Under the pieces are notes generated by a model. The model was given only the letters and a program-made list of their open reading frames with translations, was not told the DNA's origin and did no database searches. Shown here in pieces: positions 41,831-49,940 of a stretch of DNA of 49,940 bases (position 1 is its first letter; every line of letters starts with the position of its first letter). The translations under genes were made by a program, and so were the position numbers. Source of the DNA: an uncultured Roseburia sp. (lineage in GTDB: Bacteria; Bacillota; Clostridia; Lachnospirales; Lachnospiraceae); NCBI GenBank assembly GCA_900550935.1, contig URUD01000017.1, positions 1-49,940 of the forward strand, written 5' to 3'.

Positions 41831-44401
41831 TTATTTTTTCTTCCACTTTGCGTACAAAGTAAGATTTCCTACACTACCCTTTTTGATCTTTGTTATCTTT
41901 TTTTTGCATTTCTTATCCGTGTACCAGCCTTTAAAAACATATCCGTTTTTCTTTGGTGCTTTTAACTTCACGGTCTTGCTTGTCACCGTATAACCGGTCG
42001 GATTTTTGGACGAATTGGTTCCTCCATTCAGCTGATAGTTGATCTTATATTTCTTTTTCTGCCATTTTGCATAAAAGGTCTTTGTTCCGGTGGCTCCCTT
42101 TTTGATCCCGGTCACCTTTTTCGTGCATTTCTTATTGGAATACCAGCCCTTGAACGTATATCCGGTGCGGGTTGGCTTTTTGAGTGTAATGGCTCCGGTG
42201 TATTTCGTGTACGTTGCCGGATTTTTCTTATTATTTTTTCCGCCGTTTAACTTATAGACGATCTTGTACTGCCTCGGCTCCCACTGGGCATACAAGGTCA
42301 CTTCTCCGTTCATTTCATCCGTCAGGTTTCGGATGGCGGCTCCGTCTGCATAGGTTTCACCACTGCCATCAGCTTTGGTGTTCCAGTTTACAAAAGTATA
42401 ATATTTCTTTTGAAACAGGTTGCCGGTCAGCTGATATTCCGCATCGTATGCCAAACCGGTCATCTCTTCCATCTGACCACTGTCATTTCCGTTTCCGTTA
42501 AAACAAATGCGATACTTGTTCGGGATCCATTTTGCATAAAGTGTCTTATCGCCTGTGCTTCCAACCTTAATTTGATCTATCTTCTGTGTCAGATCTGCAT
42601 CCTCATACCAACCCGCAAACTGGTACCCTGCCCGCGTTGGTTCCGCAAACGTGACTGTCTGCTCATAATTATAGCTTGTGGGATTCGGTACCGCGATTCC
42701 CCCATTTAGTTCATATGTAATTTTGTATGGTGTAAGTTCCCACTGTGCATACAAGGTCACTTCCCCATCAGCTGCATCGGTCAGACTTCTGATTGTGGCT
42801 CCGTTTGCATACGTTTCTCCGCTGCCGTCGGCTTGGGTGTTCCAACCGATAAAATTATAACCTTCTTTTACAAACAAATCAGGATTTAACCTTCCGCCTG
42901 TTCCACTATAAAATAGTTGTCGTTCCATACTTCCTGACGTTGCACCATTTCCATCAAATAAAACCGCATATTTATTTTCTAAACAAATCTCTCTTGCTGT
43001 GACATCACTGTTCCAGTATGCATTTTTTACCGTAATTGCCTGCACCACTTCATCTTCCGTAATTGCAAAGCTATCACTGTAATACTCACATTTTATTGCA
43101 GATACCTGCGGTGTCATTCCACCTATTGTATAATAGATTTCTGCATCCGGATCATTCGAAGTAATCGTTACCATATAAGTTCCATCTACCGTCTCACCGG
43201 AAATAACTGGTTTTTCTGCCTGTTCTGTAATGGTTGGTAAGGTTCCGGGGGCAGAATAGGTTGATCCTGAATCCAGCGTACAAACTGGTAAATAAAGCAG
43301 CCATCCTGCACTTTCCGCATGACTGCTGCTCGTATCAAAAACAGAATCATTTCGGTTGAAATAATAATATCCCACCCTGTTTCCACCTTGATCATCCCAG
43401 GTACAATCCACATTATACCAGGAGTCATTGAGCCTTACTTTATTCCATTCATGAGAGGAGCTTGTCACACATACGGCATCTATCCCGGACGCATTACACA
43501 TCATTGCAAATGCCTGTGAATACCCGGCGCATACAGTCAGATCGGTACAAAATACACTGTACGCCGACTGGGTATATTGTGTATTCTCATCAAACCCACT
43601 CTGTTCGATCGCATGATTATAATCGACCTTTTTGACGATAAGATCGTGGATCAAGCGTTCCTTCTCTTCTGCGGTACTTAATGCATCGATCGCCTCCTGC
43701 CATGTATCGGCTTGGGCTTTTACCTTTGCCGTTTCTGCGGTCCTGTCTTCGGGCGTGGCAAATGCTGTATAAATTCCAAATCCGACTGCCTTAGATGTCG
43801 CCCAGAGTGAATTGTTAATGAAATAATACTGGGGATTATTATACCGGAATGCTCTTGCAACCGATTTCATTTCTTCGATTGTCAACCCCATATCTGATTT
43901 CAGAAGTGGTGTTCTGTATTTTCCATCTTTTGTTAGCACTCCTGCTGTATTATTGAGCAGATAATCATCACAAAGAACTTCTAAATCATCCCAGTAATCC
44001 TGCTGTGCATCATTCATCTTATTATAGAAATAATAATTCTTGTACTTATCCCACTCGGATGTCACATACGCTGCTCTGTAAAGACTTGTCTCTTCTGAAT
44101 ATTCTTTATCCGAAAGTTCATAGTAAGATTCTTCCTCTGCTTCTAACTCAGACTCATCCAGTTCGTAGACTTCCATCGGAAGCAGTCCGCCGGTTGGAAG
44201 TTCCTCGGTCAGAAGTTGGGGTTCTGGTATCTCTTCACTATGCATGTTTGTAGTTTTATTAGGAACTTCCGGGATCTCCGTTTCCAGTTCTGACGTTTCC
44301 TCTGCCCAGACAGACTCTGCTGCCTTTATCTGCGCAGGTGCACCAACAGTGGTCAAACAGATGCCTGCTGCTAACAGCCATACTAATTTTCGCTTTTTCA
44401 C
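41831..44401 (-). CDS. Secreted transglutaminase-like protein with InlB-type repeats (larger paralogue)
   Basis: The 856-residue protein has a signal peptide (about 1-28), only a short acidic spacer instead of a long Thr/Glu linker (it keeps LPTGGLLPMEVYELDESE, as in its paralogue), and a transglutaminase-like domain. The Cys is in TVCAGYSQAFAMMCNASG, the His in SSSHEWNKVRL and the Asp in WYNVDCTWDDQGG. A chitobiase-C-like segment (AEIYYTIGGMTPQVS) and about six InlB repeats (GYNFIGWNTQADGSGETY, GYQFAGWYEDADLTQK, GYTFKGWYSNKKCTK, GYVFKGWYTDKKCKK) follow. The LPTGG near residue 70 is not at the C-terminus and is not a sortase signal. GTG start, six bases after AAGGAG. It is the first gene of the operon 44401-32051. 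Confidence 0.88.
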   Translation of the reverse strand: MKKRKLVWLLAAGICLTTVGAPAQIKAAESVWAEETSELETEIPEVPNKTTNMHSEEIPEPQLLTEELPTGGLLPMEVYELDESELEAEEESYYELSDKEYSEETSLYRAAYVTSEWDKYKNYYFYNKMNDAQQDYWDDLEVLCDDYLLNNTAGVLTKDGKYRTPLLKSDMGLTIEEMKSVARAFRYNNPQYYFINNSLWATSKAVGFGIYTAFATPEDRTAETAKVKAQADTWQEAIDALSTAEEKERLIHDLIVKKVDYNHAIEQSGFDENTQYTQSAYSVFCTDLTVCAGYSQAFAMMCNASGIDAVCVTSSSHEWNKVRLNDSWYNVDCTWDDQGGNRVGYYYFNRNDSVFDTSSSHAESAGWLLYLPVCTLDSGSTYSAPGTLPTITEQAEKPVISGETVDGTYMVTITSNDPDAEIYYTIGGMTPQVSAIKCEYYSDSFAITEDEVVQAITVKNAYWNSDVTAREICLENKYAVLFDGNGATSGSMERQLFYSGTGGRLNPDLFVKEGYNFIGWNTQADGSGETYANGATIRSLTDAADGEVTLYAQWELTPYKITYELNGGIAVPNPTSYNYEQTVTFAEPTRAGYQFAGWYEDADLTQKIDQIKVGSTGDKTLYAKWIPNKYRICFNGNGNDSGQMEEMTGLAYDAEYQLTGNLFQKKYYTFVNWNTKADGSGETYADGAAIRNLTDEMNGEVTLYAQWEPRQYKIVYKLNGGKNNKKNPATYTKYTGAITLKKPTRTGYTFKGWYSNKKCTKKVTGIKKGATGTKTFYAKWQKKKYKINYQLNGGTNSSKNPTGYTVTSKTVKLKAPKKNGYVFKGWYTDKKCKKKITKIKKGSVGNLTLYAKWKKK

Positions 44402-44471
44402 ACTAAACTCCTTATCTCATAAAACAATACTGTTTTCATCTTAGCACAAAACGAAGTGTGAGAAAAGTACC

Positions 44472-44497
44472 AAAAAAGATGCCGCTTACACGGCATC
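44472..44497 (-). terminator. Intrinsic terminator of the 44524-48423 gene
   Basis: On the minus strand GATGCCG and CGGCATC pair perfectly around a six-base loop, followed by TTTTTT. It lies 26 bases after the stop, separating this gene from the operon that starts at 44401. Confidence 0.88.
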
Positions 44498-44523
44498 TTT
44501 GCTGGTTTTCCATAATTACCTGA

Positions 44524-47500
44524 TCATTTTGCTTTTACTTTTACCGCAGAAGACATTCCTGTCTCAAAATCTGCCTGTAATGCGTTGGTTCCGATTGCAA
44601 CTACTTTATAGTAGTATGTCTTACCTTTCTTTACTTTCTTATCTACATAAGAAGTTTTCTTGGTTGTTCCAACTGCCACAAATCCTTTGTTCTTTTTGGT
44701 CGAACGATAAATAACATACTTTTTGGCACCTGCTACCTTATTGATGGATACGGTCACTTTTCCGCCCTTTGCCTTCGCGCTCTTAATGCCTGGTGTTGCA
44801 CCAAACGTAACAGCTGAGCCTCTGTTTGCATATCCTACGGACTGTACCTTTCCATTCTCTGAGTATGCCGCTACAAAGTAATAGTATGTCACACCTGTCT
44901 GTAATGCTCCTCCATCGATCGCTTTCGTTCCAGTGATCGTGCCGGACTGTCCTTTATAATCATCGTAATCTACGGTATTATAGTAGTTGCTTTCATCCAT
45001 ATTACCTTCTTTTACGATCGATACCGCATCTATCAATCCATAGTATGCCTTGTTATCTTTGTCATATCGGACTGCCGGGCTGGTGGAACGATAGACTTTG
45101 TAATAAGCTGCCCCGGAAACTGCTTTCCAGCTTACCTGGACTTTGGTTTTTGCCTTGCCCCTTGCATCTTTTACCGTTATATTCTTTGCAGATACGGATC
45201 TTACTGCTGCTAACGAGACGATATCGCTGTTTGCAGTGTTTGACCAGTCTGACCATTTCTTCCCATCGTATGCGCGTACCCGGACATTTCCTACATAATC
45301 CCCCGTTTTCAGTCCGGAAATAGTAACCGCTGTCTTTTTGGTTGTTACAACAACCGGTTCTTCGGTATATGGTTTACCGCAGCTGTCGTATCTGGTATAG
45401 CGGACCTCATATTTTTTCGCATAGGAGTTTTTATCCCAGCTTACTTTTACTTTTGATCTGCTTAACACTGCCTTTACATTGGCTGGCGTTGTTACCTGTA
45501 AGGTAATGGCTGCGGCATCGTTGATGGTCTTTGTTTCTTTTCCAGATTTATAGTATGCCATGACTGCATACGTGTAGGTCTCACCGGCATTTAATTTCTT
45601 ATCGGTATAGCTTACCGTCTTTGCCTTACCGATCGTCTTTACCAGTTTCCATTTTTCATTATTCTTAAGACCATACTTATTGGAAGATGAATAGACATCA
45701 TCTATGGACTCTGTAGAACTCCGATAGATCTCGTATTTCGTTGCTCCTGCCACTTTGGTCCATTTTACCTTTACCGCATTTTTTCCTGCCATTGCAACGG
45801 TTACATCAATATAATTGCTGATGCTGGTCTCCGCAGAGAATGCAACATAGTCACTGTATGTTTTTTTCTTCGTTGCTGTATTATAAACATACGCTCTTGC
45901 CCTATAGCTACAAGTAGTTCCTTCTTTTAAGTTCTTATCCACATACCGTGCCGATGTTGTTGTCGCAATTTTTTTGTATTTTCCCTTGTTATTCTTCTTA
46001 TAGATCTCATAACCGGTCACACCTGACTGTTTATTAAAGGTCATGGTTATACTGGTCTTTTCCGATTTCGTAGAAGGTACATCTGGTTTTTTCAGCACAC
46101 CAGTTGCACTGATAATTGTTGAAACTGCAACATCATTATAATTACCATATTTTACCGCTACTTCCTGTTTCTTATTGTTTAACCGGCTTCCCACATAAGG
46201 GGTTACTGCAGAACGGTCTGTATTATAGTTCTTCTCACTGACCGTGACTGCCACAAAATAATAGGTTTTTCCCGCTGGAACATTTACTAAGATACCATCT
46301 CCTATTCCGCTGTTTCCGGTATGGACACCCTCTTTTGACACTTTCTTCCGCGCGATGTCATACGCTTCTTTTACCTTTTCATCATCGGTGTAAGAAACTG
46401 TTTTGGCTGTATTATTCGCTGCATCATACAGATAGGTACCCTCTGCATCGATCAGCCCCAACAGATAATCGTTGTTTGACAGTGCACTCTGATCTGCCGT
46501 GTAATAAATGGAAACACTGGTGCTGGACGGAAGTTCATCCCATTTTAACCGGTAAGCTCCATTTGTCTGTGCTTCCGCACGAAATCCGGTCACGGTAACT
46601 GCCTCGCTACTTACCTCATCTGCTTCCACCGATACGATATTCGATGCCTTTCCCTCTCCGGTTTTATAGATATCATTTTCATAGCCGATCCATGCTGCTA
46701 CACGATAATAATTATATTTTTTGTTTAATCTGCCTGTATCGTAATTCTTTTCTGCTGAAATCACCCTGCAGGATCCATTTTTCCAGTCTTCTTCTGAAAT
46801 TGTTGCCAGTGCCGTATCCGACGAGATCTGATAAATATAATATTTAGAAGCCGCCGGTACTTCATCCCAGTTTAATTCTATGTAATTATTCTTTTTCTTT
46901 GTCACAGTCAGATTGGTTACCGCCGGCACCTCCTGCAACTGTTTTTCCGCTTCCCCTTCATTGGCATAAGCATAGGCTTCTGACCAGTCTCCCTTCTTTG
47001 CAATCGCATAGTCGGTTCGATAGGTCACAACACCTTCACTGTTTTTTATTGCCGTCCTCGTCTTTGTATAATATACCGCTCTTACCTCATATACATTCTG
47101 TTCCCCGGCTGCAAAAACATCTGCTGTTGAAAAATAGTTTCTGCTTGCAAAATTCTGTCCATCTATGGTCTCGTAGGTAAGTTTTTGGTCCACTCCATTC
47201 ATTCTTACCTGATATCCAATGTAATACATCTTGCCATTGGAAGAAATCTCTGTCGGATTGGTGACAGGTTTCCAACGCACTGCCTGATGATGTCTGGTAA
47301 AGGAGATCTCCCGGTTCTTGTACCCATACACGATATAGGTTCCTTTGGAAATACTTGTTGTATATAAAGTTCTAAAATCTCTTCCATTTACCTCATAATA
47401 TTTGATCGCAGTATCTGTATCTGCAATCTTCTTACCATATGTCTCTTTTAATATATCATAAGAACTCTGTCCGTTCGCTACAGATATCGTTCCCAGTGGT

Positions 47501-48423
47501 TCCACTTCGGAAGTGACCTGAACAATATAGCACAACCGGTTTCCTTCGGAATCTACCATCCAGTTAAAACTTGGATAATACTTCCCATCTACCACATAAA
47601 GTCCGGTTGCTGTATCCTTTTGCGGAGCCTCCGTTAATACCTTTGCAACTTTACCATATAGTCTGCAGCTGCCATCACTGTAATTATAGCCCAGACTATA
47701 ATAGGAACCGTTGTACTGATAAAGTCCGGTTGCTGCATCTTTCCACTCTTCTTTGGTCCCGGAAACTGTAACCTCACTCTCGTTATCCATTTTTTTATTG
47801 ACATATGAGAATACTTTCTCAACCGTACCATCTTCACTGGAGAAGGTGTAATCCGTTGCTTCCTCTCCCTCTAAACCGATTACCGTAGATACGCCTACTT
47901 CATCTCCCAGCACCACGTCGTCCTCGGTTATCTCTTCTGTGTCTGTTATCTCGGTCTCTTCGACAGTTTCCGTTTCGGTTGTTTCGGTCTCTTCTGCAGC
48001 TTCCGTTTCTGTTGTTTCTTTCTCTTCGGCAGTTTCCGTTTCGGTTGTTTCGGTGTTCTCGGTCATTTCCGTGTTCCCGGTTGTTTCTGTATTCCCGGTC
48101 TCTTCTGTTCCTGAAACCTTATTTTCCGGAACCTTAGTTTCATTTTCTCCGGCTGTCTCAGAAGACTCGTTCACGCCCATTCCAGCAACGGCTGCCTCAT
48201 TATCTTTGTCGGTTCCTGCGTTTGCATCTGCTGTTTCTGTTTCAGACGTCTGTGTTTCTGCAGTTTCTGTTCCAGAAACTCCTGTTCCTAACATTTCTGC
48301 CTCCGATACATGGGTTTCTATCCCTGTATTTTGTGCAGCTAACGTCGGTACGGCATCTCCCACAACCATGCTGGCTGCCAGAAGTACTGCACCTATGCGT
48401 GTACTCATTGCGCGTTTTTTCAT
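44524..48423 (-). CDS. Secreted fibronectin-III-type multidomain protein (paralogue 3)
   Basis: The ATG at 48423 (MKKRAMST) follows AAGGAGAGATACA and gives 1299 residues; an upstream in-frame start at 48483 lacks a ribosome site. The signal peptide ends about residue 31 (TLAA). A long Thr/Glu-rich linker (to about 175), the hairpin module (AATGLYQYNGSYYSLGY, TATGLYVVDGKYYPSF, IKYYEVNGRDFRTLY) and serial fibronectin-III-like domains follow (KYYIYQISSDTA, GYEIYKKNNKGKYKKIATTT, KYEIYRSSTES, YYKVYRSTSPAVRY, KYVIYRSTKKNKGFVAVGT). It is Lys-rich at the end, with no anchor signal. It stands alone: promoter at 48549 and terminator at 44472. It is the paralogue of the two downstream genes but has its own control. 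Confidence 0.84.
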   Translation of the reverse strand: MKKRAMSTRIGAVLLAASMVVGDAVPTLAAQNTGIETHVSEAEMLGTGVSGTETAETQTSETETADANAGTDKDNEAAVAGMGVNESSETAGENETKVPENKVSGTEETGNTETTGNTEMTENTETTETETAEEKETTETEAAEETETTETETVEETEITDTEEITEDDVVLGDEVGVSTVIGLEGEEATDYTFSSEDGTVEKVFSYVNKKMDNESEVTVSGTKEEWKDAATGLYQYNGSYYSLGYNYSDGSCRLYGKVAKVLTEAPQKDTATGLYVVDGKYYPSFNWMVDSEGNRLCYIVQVTSEVEPLGTISVANGQSSYDILKETYGKKIADTDTAIKYYEVNGRDFRTLYTTSISKGTYIVYGYKNREISFTRHHQAVRWKPVTNPTEISSNGKMYYIGYQVRMNGVDQKLTYETIDGQNFASRNYFSTADVFAAGEQNVYEVRAVYYTKTRTAIKNSEGVVTYRTDYAIAKKGDWSEAYAYANEGEAEKQLQEVPAVTNLTVTKKKNNYIELNWDEVPAASKYYIYQISSDTALATISEEDWKNGSCRVISAEKNYDTGRLNKKYNYYRVAAWIGYENDIYKTGEGKASNIVSVEADEVSSEAVTVTGFRAEAQTNGAYRLKWDELPSSTSVSIYYTADQSALSNNDYLLGLIDAEGTYLYDAANNTAKTVSYTDDEKVKEAYDIARKKVSKEGVHTGNSGIGDGILVNVPAGKTYYFVAVTVSEKNYNTDRSAVTPYVGSRLNNKKQEVAVKYGNYNDVAVSTIISATGVLKKPDVPSTKSEKTSITMTFNKQSGVTGYEIYKKNNKGKYKKIATTTSARYVDKNLKEGTTCSYRARAYVYNTATKKKTYSDYVAFSAETSISNYIDVTVAMAGKNAVKVKWTKVAGATKYEIYRSSTESIDDVYSSSNKYGLKNNEKWKLVKTIGKAKTVSYTDKKLNAGETYTYAVMAYYKSGKETKTINDAAAITLQVTTPANVKAVLSRSKVKVSWDKNSYAKKYEVRYTRYDSCGKPYTEEPVVVTTKKTAVTISGLKTGDYVGNVRVRAYDGKKWSDWSNTANSDIVSLAAVRSVSAKNITVKDARGKAKTKVQVSWKAVSGAAYYKVYRSTSPAVRYDKDNKAYYGLIDAVSIVKEGNMDESNYYNTVDYDDYKGQSGTITGTKAIDGGALQTGVTYYYFVAAYSENGKVQSVGYANRGSAVTFGATPGIKSAKAKGGKVTVSINKVAGAKKYVIYRSTKKNKGFVAVGTTKKTSYVDKKVKKGKTYYYKVVAIGTNALQADFETGMSSAVKVKAK
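47910..48270 (-). repeat. Thr/Glu-rich low-complexity coding repeat
   Basis: Tandem TETTETETAEEKE, NTETTGNTEMTEN and related units form the longest acidic linker of the set, in fibronectin-III paralogue 3. Confidence 0.8.
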
Positions 48424-48513
48424 TGTATCTCTCCTTCCAAATGATCCTGCTGGTCCATACGCTTCGCAAACAATAGATTGCACGCCTGGCGAACAAACTT
48501 ATCCTCACGATTT

Positions 48514-48544
48514 AATGCTTTAGCGTATTATATTGACAAGCATT
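48514..48544. repeat. 7-bp inverted repeat in the leader of the paralogue 3 gene
   Basis: AATGCTT (48514-48520) and AAGCATT (48538-48544) are exact mirror images around an AT-rich 17-base loop containing a TATAAT. It lies at or just after the inferred RNA start, so it may be an operator or a 5' stem. Function is unknown. Confidence 0.4.
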
Positions 48545-48548
48545 TCCA

Positions 48549-48577
48549 ATACTAGCACTTTTGGCCTAGAAATACAA
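48549..48577 (-). promoter_or_regulatory. Promoter of the fibronectin-III paralogue 3 gene
   Basis: Minus-strand TTGTAT (48577-48572), 17 bases, then TAGTAT (48554-48549) preceded by TGC (extended -10). The leader to the ATG at 48423 would be about 120 bases. Confidence 0.6.
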
Positions 48578-48578
48578 T

Positions 48579-49538
48579 CTAATTTTCGTCTTTTTTGTAA
48601 GTCCGGTCACTGATGATATAGCGCGGTCTTGCCTTTACTTCCATATAAATTTTTCCGATATATTCACCTAACACGCCCAGGCAAATGAGCTGGATTCCAC
48701 CCATAAAGCAGACGATACATACGGTACTGGTCCATCCTGCCACTGTTCTCCCCGCAAACTGTGTCAGTACTGCCCATAGCACGCCTAAGAAACTTAATGC
48801 GGAAACCCCAAGACCGATCCCTGTTATGATGCGGATCGGTTTTACACTCAGACTCGTGATCCCGTCAAATGCCAGTGCAAGCATTTTCGACAACGGATAA
48901 TGCGATCTGCCAGCCACACGCTCATGCCTTTCGTAGTATACACTTGTACTTTTAAATCCAACCAGAGGGATCATGCCACGCAAAAACAGATTTACTTCTT
49001 TAAAATCCGCAAGTTCTCTTAACACTCTTGCCGACACCAGTCGGTAATCCGCATGATTATACACCACATCCGCCCCAAGTTTTCGCATCAGATGATAAAA
49101 CATTTCTGCTGAATGACGTTTGAAAAATGTATCCGTATCCCGGTTGCTGCGCACACCATACACGACCTCACAGCCATCATGATAAGCGTCCACCATTGCT
49201 TCCATAGTACGGATATCGTCCTGTCCGTCACAATCAATGGAAATCGTAATATCTGCAACTTCCTTTACTTCCATCATCCCAGCCCAAAGTGCATTCTGAT
49301 GCCCACGGTTTCTGCTCTGACTGATCCCGATAAAGTGTTTATTCTCCTCTGCCAGACGTTCTATAACATTCCAGGTAGCATCTTTACTTCCATCATTGAC
49401 AAATAAGATCCGGCTATCCGCACTCACCTTTTCTTTCTGGATCAGATCCTGTAACTCTTCTAAAAACAATTTGGAAGTGATCGGAAGCACTTCCTCCTCG
49501 TTATAACATGGAATTATGATATATAAAGTCGTATTCAT
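48579..49538 (-). CDS. GtrB-type glycosyltransferase, second copy
   Basis: The 319-residue family 2 enzyme has YIIIPCYNEEEVLP, FVNDGSKDATW, SQSRNRGHQNALWAGM, the metal site SIDCDGQDD and two C-terminal membrane segments (about 225-300), ending YMEVKARPRYIISDR. It probably makes a polyprenyl-phosphate sugar. It shares layout with the gtrB gene at 10396-11328 but lacks GtrA and GtrII neighbours, so its partners must lie elsewhere. It lies just upstream of the fibronectin-III gene and could supply a sugar for the glycan or for secreted proteins; the latter is speculation. The ribosome site (GGGG) is weak and distant. Confidence 0.9.
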   Translation of the reverse strand: MNTTLYIIIPCYNEEEVLPITSKLFLEELQDLIQKEKVSADSRILFVNDGSKDATWNVIERLAEENKHFIGISQSRNRGHQNALWAGMMEVKEVADITISIDCDGQDDIRTMEAMVDAYHDGCEVVYGVRSNRDTDTFFKRHSAEMFYHLMRKLGADVVYNHADYRLVSARVLRELADFKEVNLFLRGMIPLVGFKSTSVYYERHERVAGRSHYPLSKMLALAFDGITSLSVKPIRIITGIGLGVSALSFLGVLWAVLTQFAGRTVAGWTSTVCIVCFMGGIQLICLGVLGEYIGKIYMEVKARPRYIISDRTYKKDEN

Positions 49539-49601
49539 ATCTGTTATTGTAACCCCTTCTACTCCATCATTCTGGAAAACTCGCTCTACAAAATCTCCTT
49601 T

Positions 49602-49630
49602 AGTATAGCGGATTTCAAAGGAAATTACAA
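49602..49630 (-). promoter_or_regulatory. Promoter of the second gtrB-like gene
   Basis: Minus-strand TTGTAA (49630-49625), 17 bases, then TATACT (49607-49602), about 65 bases upstream of the start codon. Confidence 0.6.
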
Positions 49631-49656
49631 CGTGTCCGTTTTTTGTGTGATGGGGG

Positions 49657-49940
49657 CTAAATCTCCCTTTTTACTCCTGTCTGTCCGAACATCTGCAAAT
49701 ATTCCTGTGCCGCCTGCACTGAAATGTTCAGTTTGGACTGCAGTCTGGTTAAGATGTCTTCATCCGGTATCCCCAATTCATGGCAGGTATCAATAATTCC
49801 AGCTGCTTTTCCCTTTGCTATTCCTCGTGCCTCTCCTTTTGCTATCCCACGCACTTCTCCTCGTGCTTCTCCCTCTTTTGCTACCTCTTCAAACACTGAC
49901 CACATATCCGTTCTCCCTTCCTCTTTCAGCATATCCTGAT
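49657..49940 (-). CDS. C-terminal part of an Rpn-family recombination-promoting nuclease (partial)
   Basis: The frame stays open to the window edge, so only the end of the protein is present. SVFEEVAKEGEARGEVRGIA and repeated GEARGIAKGKA units form the Gly/Ala/Lys hinge, followed by a helix pair (IPDEDILTRLQSKLNISVQA, AQEYLQMF) that is usual at the C-terminus of PD-(D/E)XK Rpn/transposase-like proteins common in Lachnospiraceae. The catalytic domain is outside the window. The ATG at 49932 is probably internal. The hinge repeats (near-copies of a 12-15 base unit) can vary in number. Confidence 0.75.
   Translation of the reverse strand, partial: QDMLKEEGRTDMWSVFEEVAKEGEARGEVRGIAKGEARGIAKGKAAGIIDTCHELGIPDEDILTRLQSKLNISVQAAQEYLQMFGQTGVKREI

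Noticed and set aside
41831..44401. LPTGG near residue 70 as a sortase signal
   Set aside because: It lies at the N-terminal side with no following membrane helix and basic tail; sortase signals are C-terminal. None of the five large secreted proteins ends in such a signal.
1..49940. CRISPR arrays, tRNA or rRNA genes, complete insertion sequences
   Set aside because: No regularly spaced identical repeats, no tRNA cloverleaf and no intact transposase gene were seen in either strand; only remnants at the left edge and an Rpn fragment at the right edge.

Overview
The window looks like a chromosomal segment of a Gram-positive gut Clostridium relative, most likely a Lachnospiraceae of the Roseburia/Agathobacter type. 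This rests on gene style, not on a database match: BspA-type and InlB-repeat surface proteins, PyrK-dependent dihydroorotate dehydrogenase, strong AGGAGG ribosome sites, many TTG/GTG starts, and an Rpn-type nuclease with a Gly/Ala/Lys-rich hinge. Apart from the AraC gene, two O-acylation genes and one glycosyltransferase gene, everything is on the minus strand.

Layout by region. (1) 1-640: wreck of a mobile-element integration module (tyrosine recombinase remnant, small excisionase-like gene, perfect inverted repeat). (2) 641-4144: a secreted BspA-type protein with two DUF6273-like domains. Each carries a 90-base block whose differences fall almost only on first and second codon positions, while all unchanged codons are identical base for base. 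This is the signature of a diversity-generating retroelement (DGR) target; no reverse transcriptase or template is in the window. (3) 4286-14708: a tightly packed leftward run: gmd, fcl, manC (GDP-L-fucose supply), a GtrB/GtrA/GtrII glucosylation module, an acyltransferase, then pyrC-pyrK-pyrD. An AraC regulator diverges from gmd. (4) 15731-29667: two leftward operons and one short rightward operon for a heavily decorated surface glycan: a PglK-like ABC exporter, a WecG/TagA-type glycosyltransferase, three fucosyltransferase-like enzymes, four dedicated O-acylation proteins plus an MBOAT/SGNH pair, and a sugar aminotransferase. (5) 29839-31967: a GT-D-like glycosyltransferase and a YerB-like lipoprotein, sharing a bidirectional terminator. 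(6) 32051-48423: five secreted proteins of 754-1299 residues. Two are transglutaminase-like proteins with InlB repeats and three are fibronectin-III paralogues; each of the last four transcribed starts with TTG or GTG. All carry a signal peptide, and four of the five carry a Thr/Glu-rich linker. (7) 48579-49940: a GtrB-like glycosyltransferase and the C-terminal end of an Rpn-family nuclease cut by the window edge.

How the parts may work together: regions 3-5 encode GDP-fucose supply, lipid-linked sugar donors, glycan assembly, fucosylation, O-acylation and export for one fucosylated, acylated surface polysaccharide or glycan. Regions 2 and 6 encode secreted adhesin-like and matrix-like proteins. 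The window is therefore mostly a cell-surface island. The missing initiating phosphoglycosyl transferase and polymerase must lie elsewhere.
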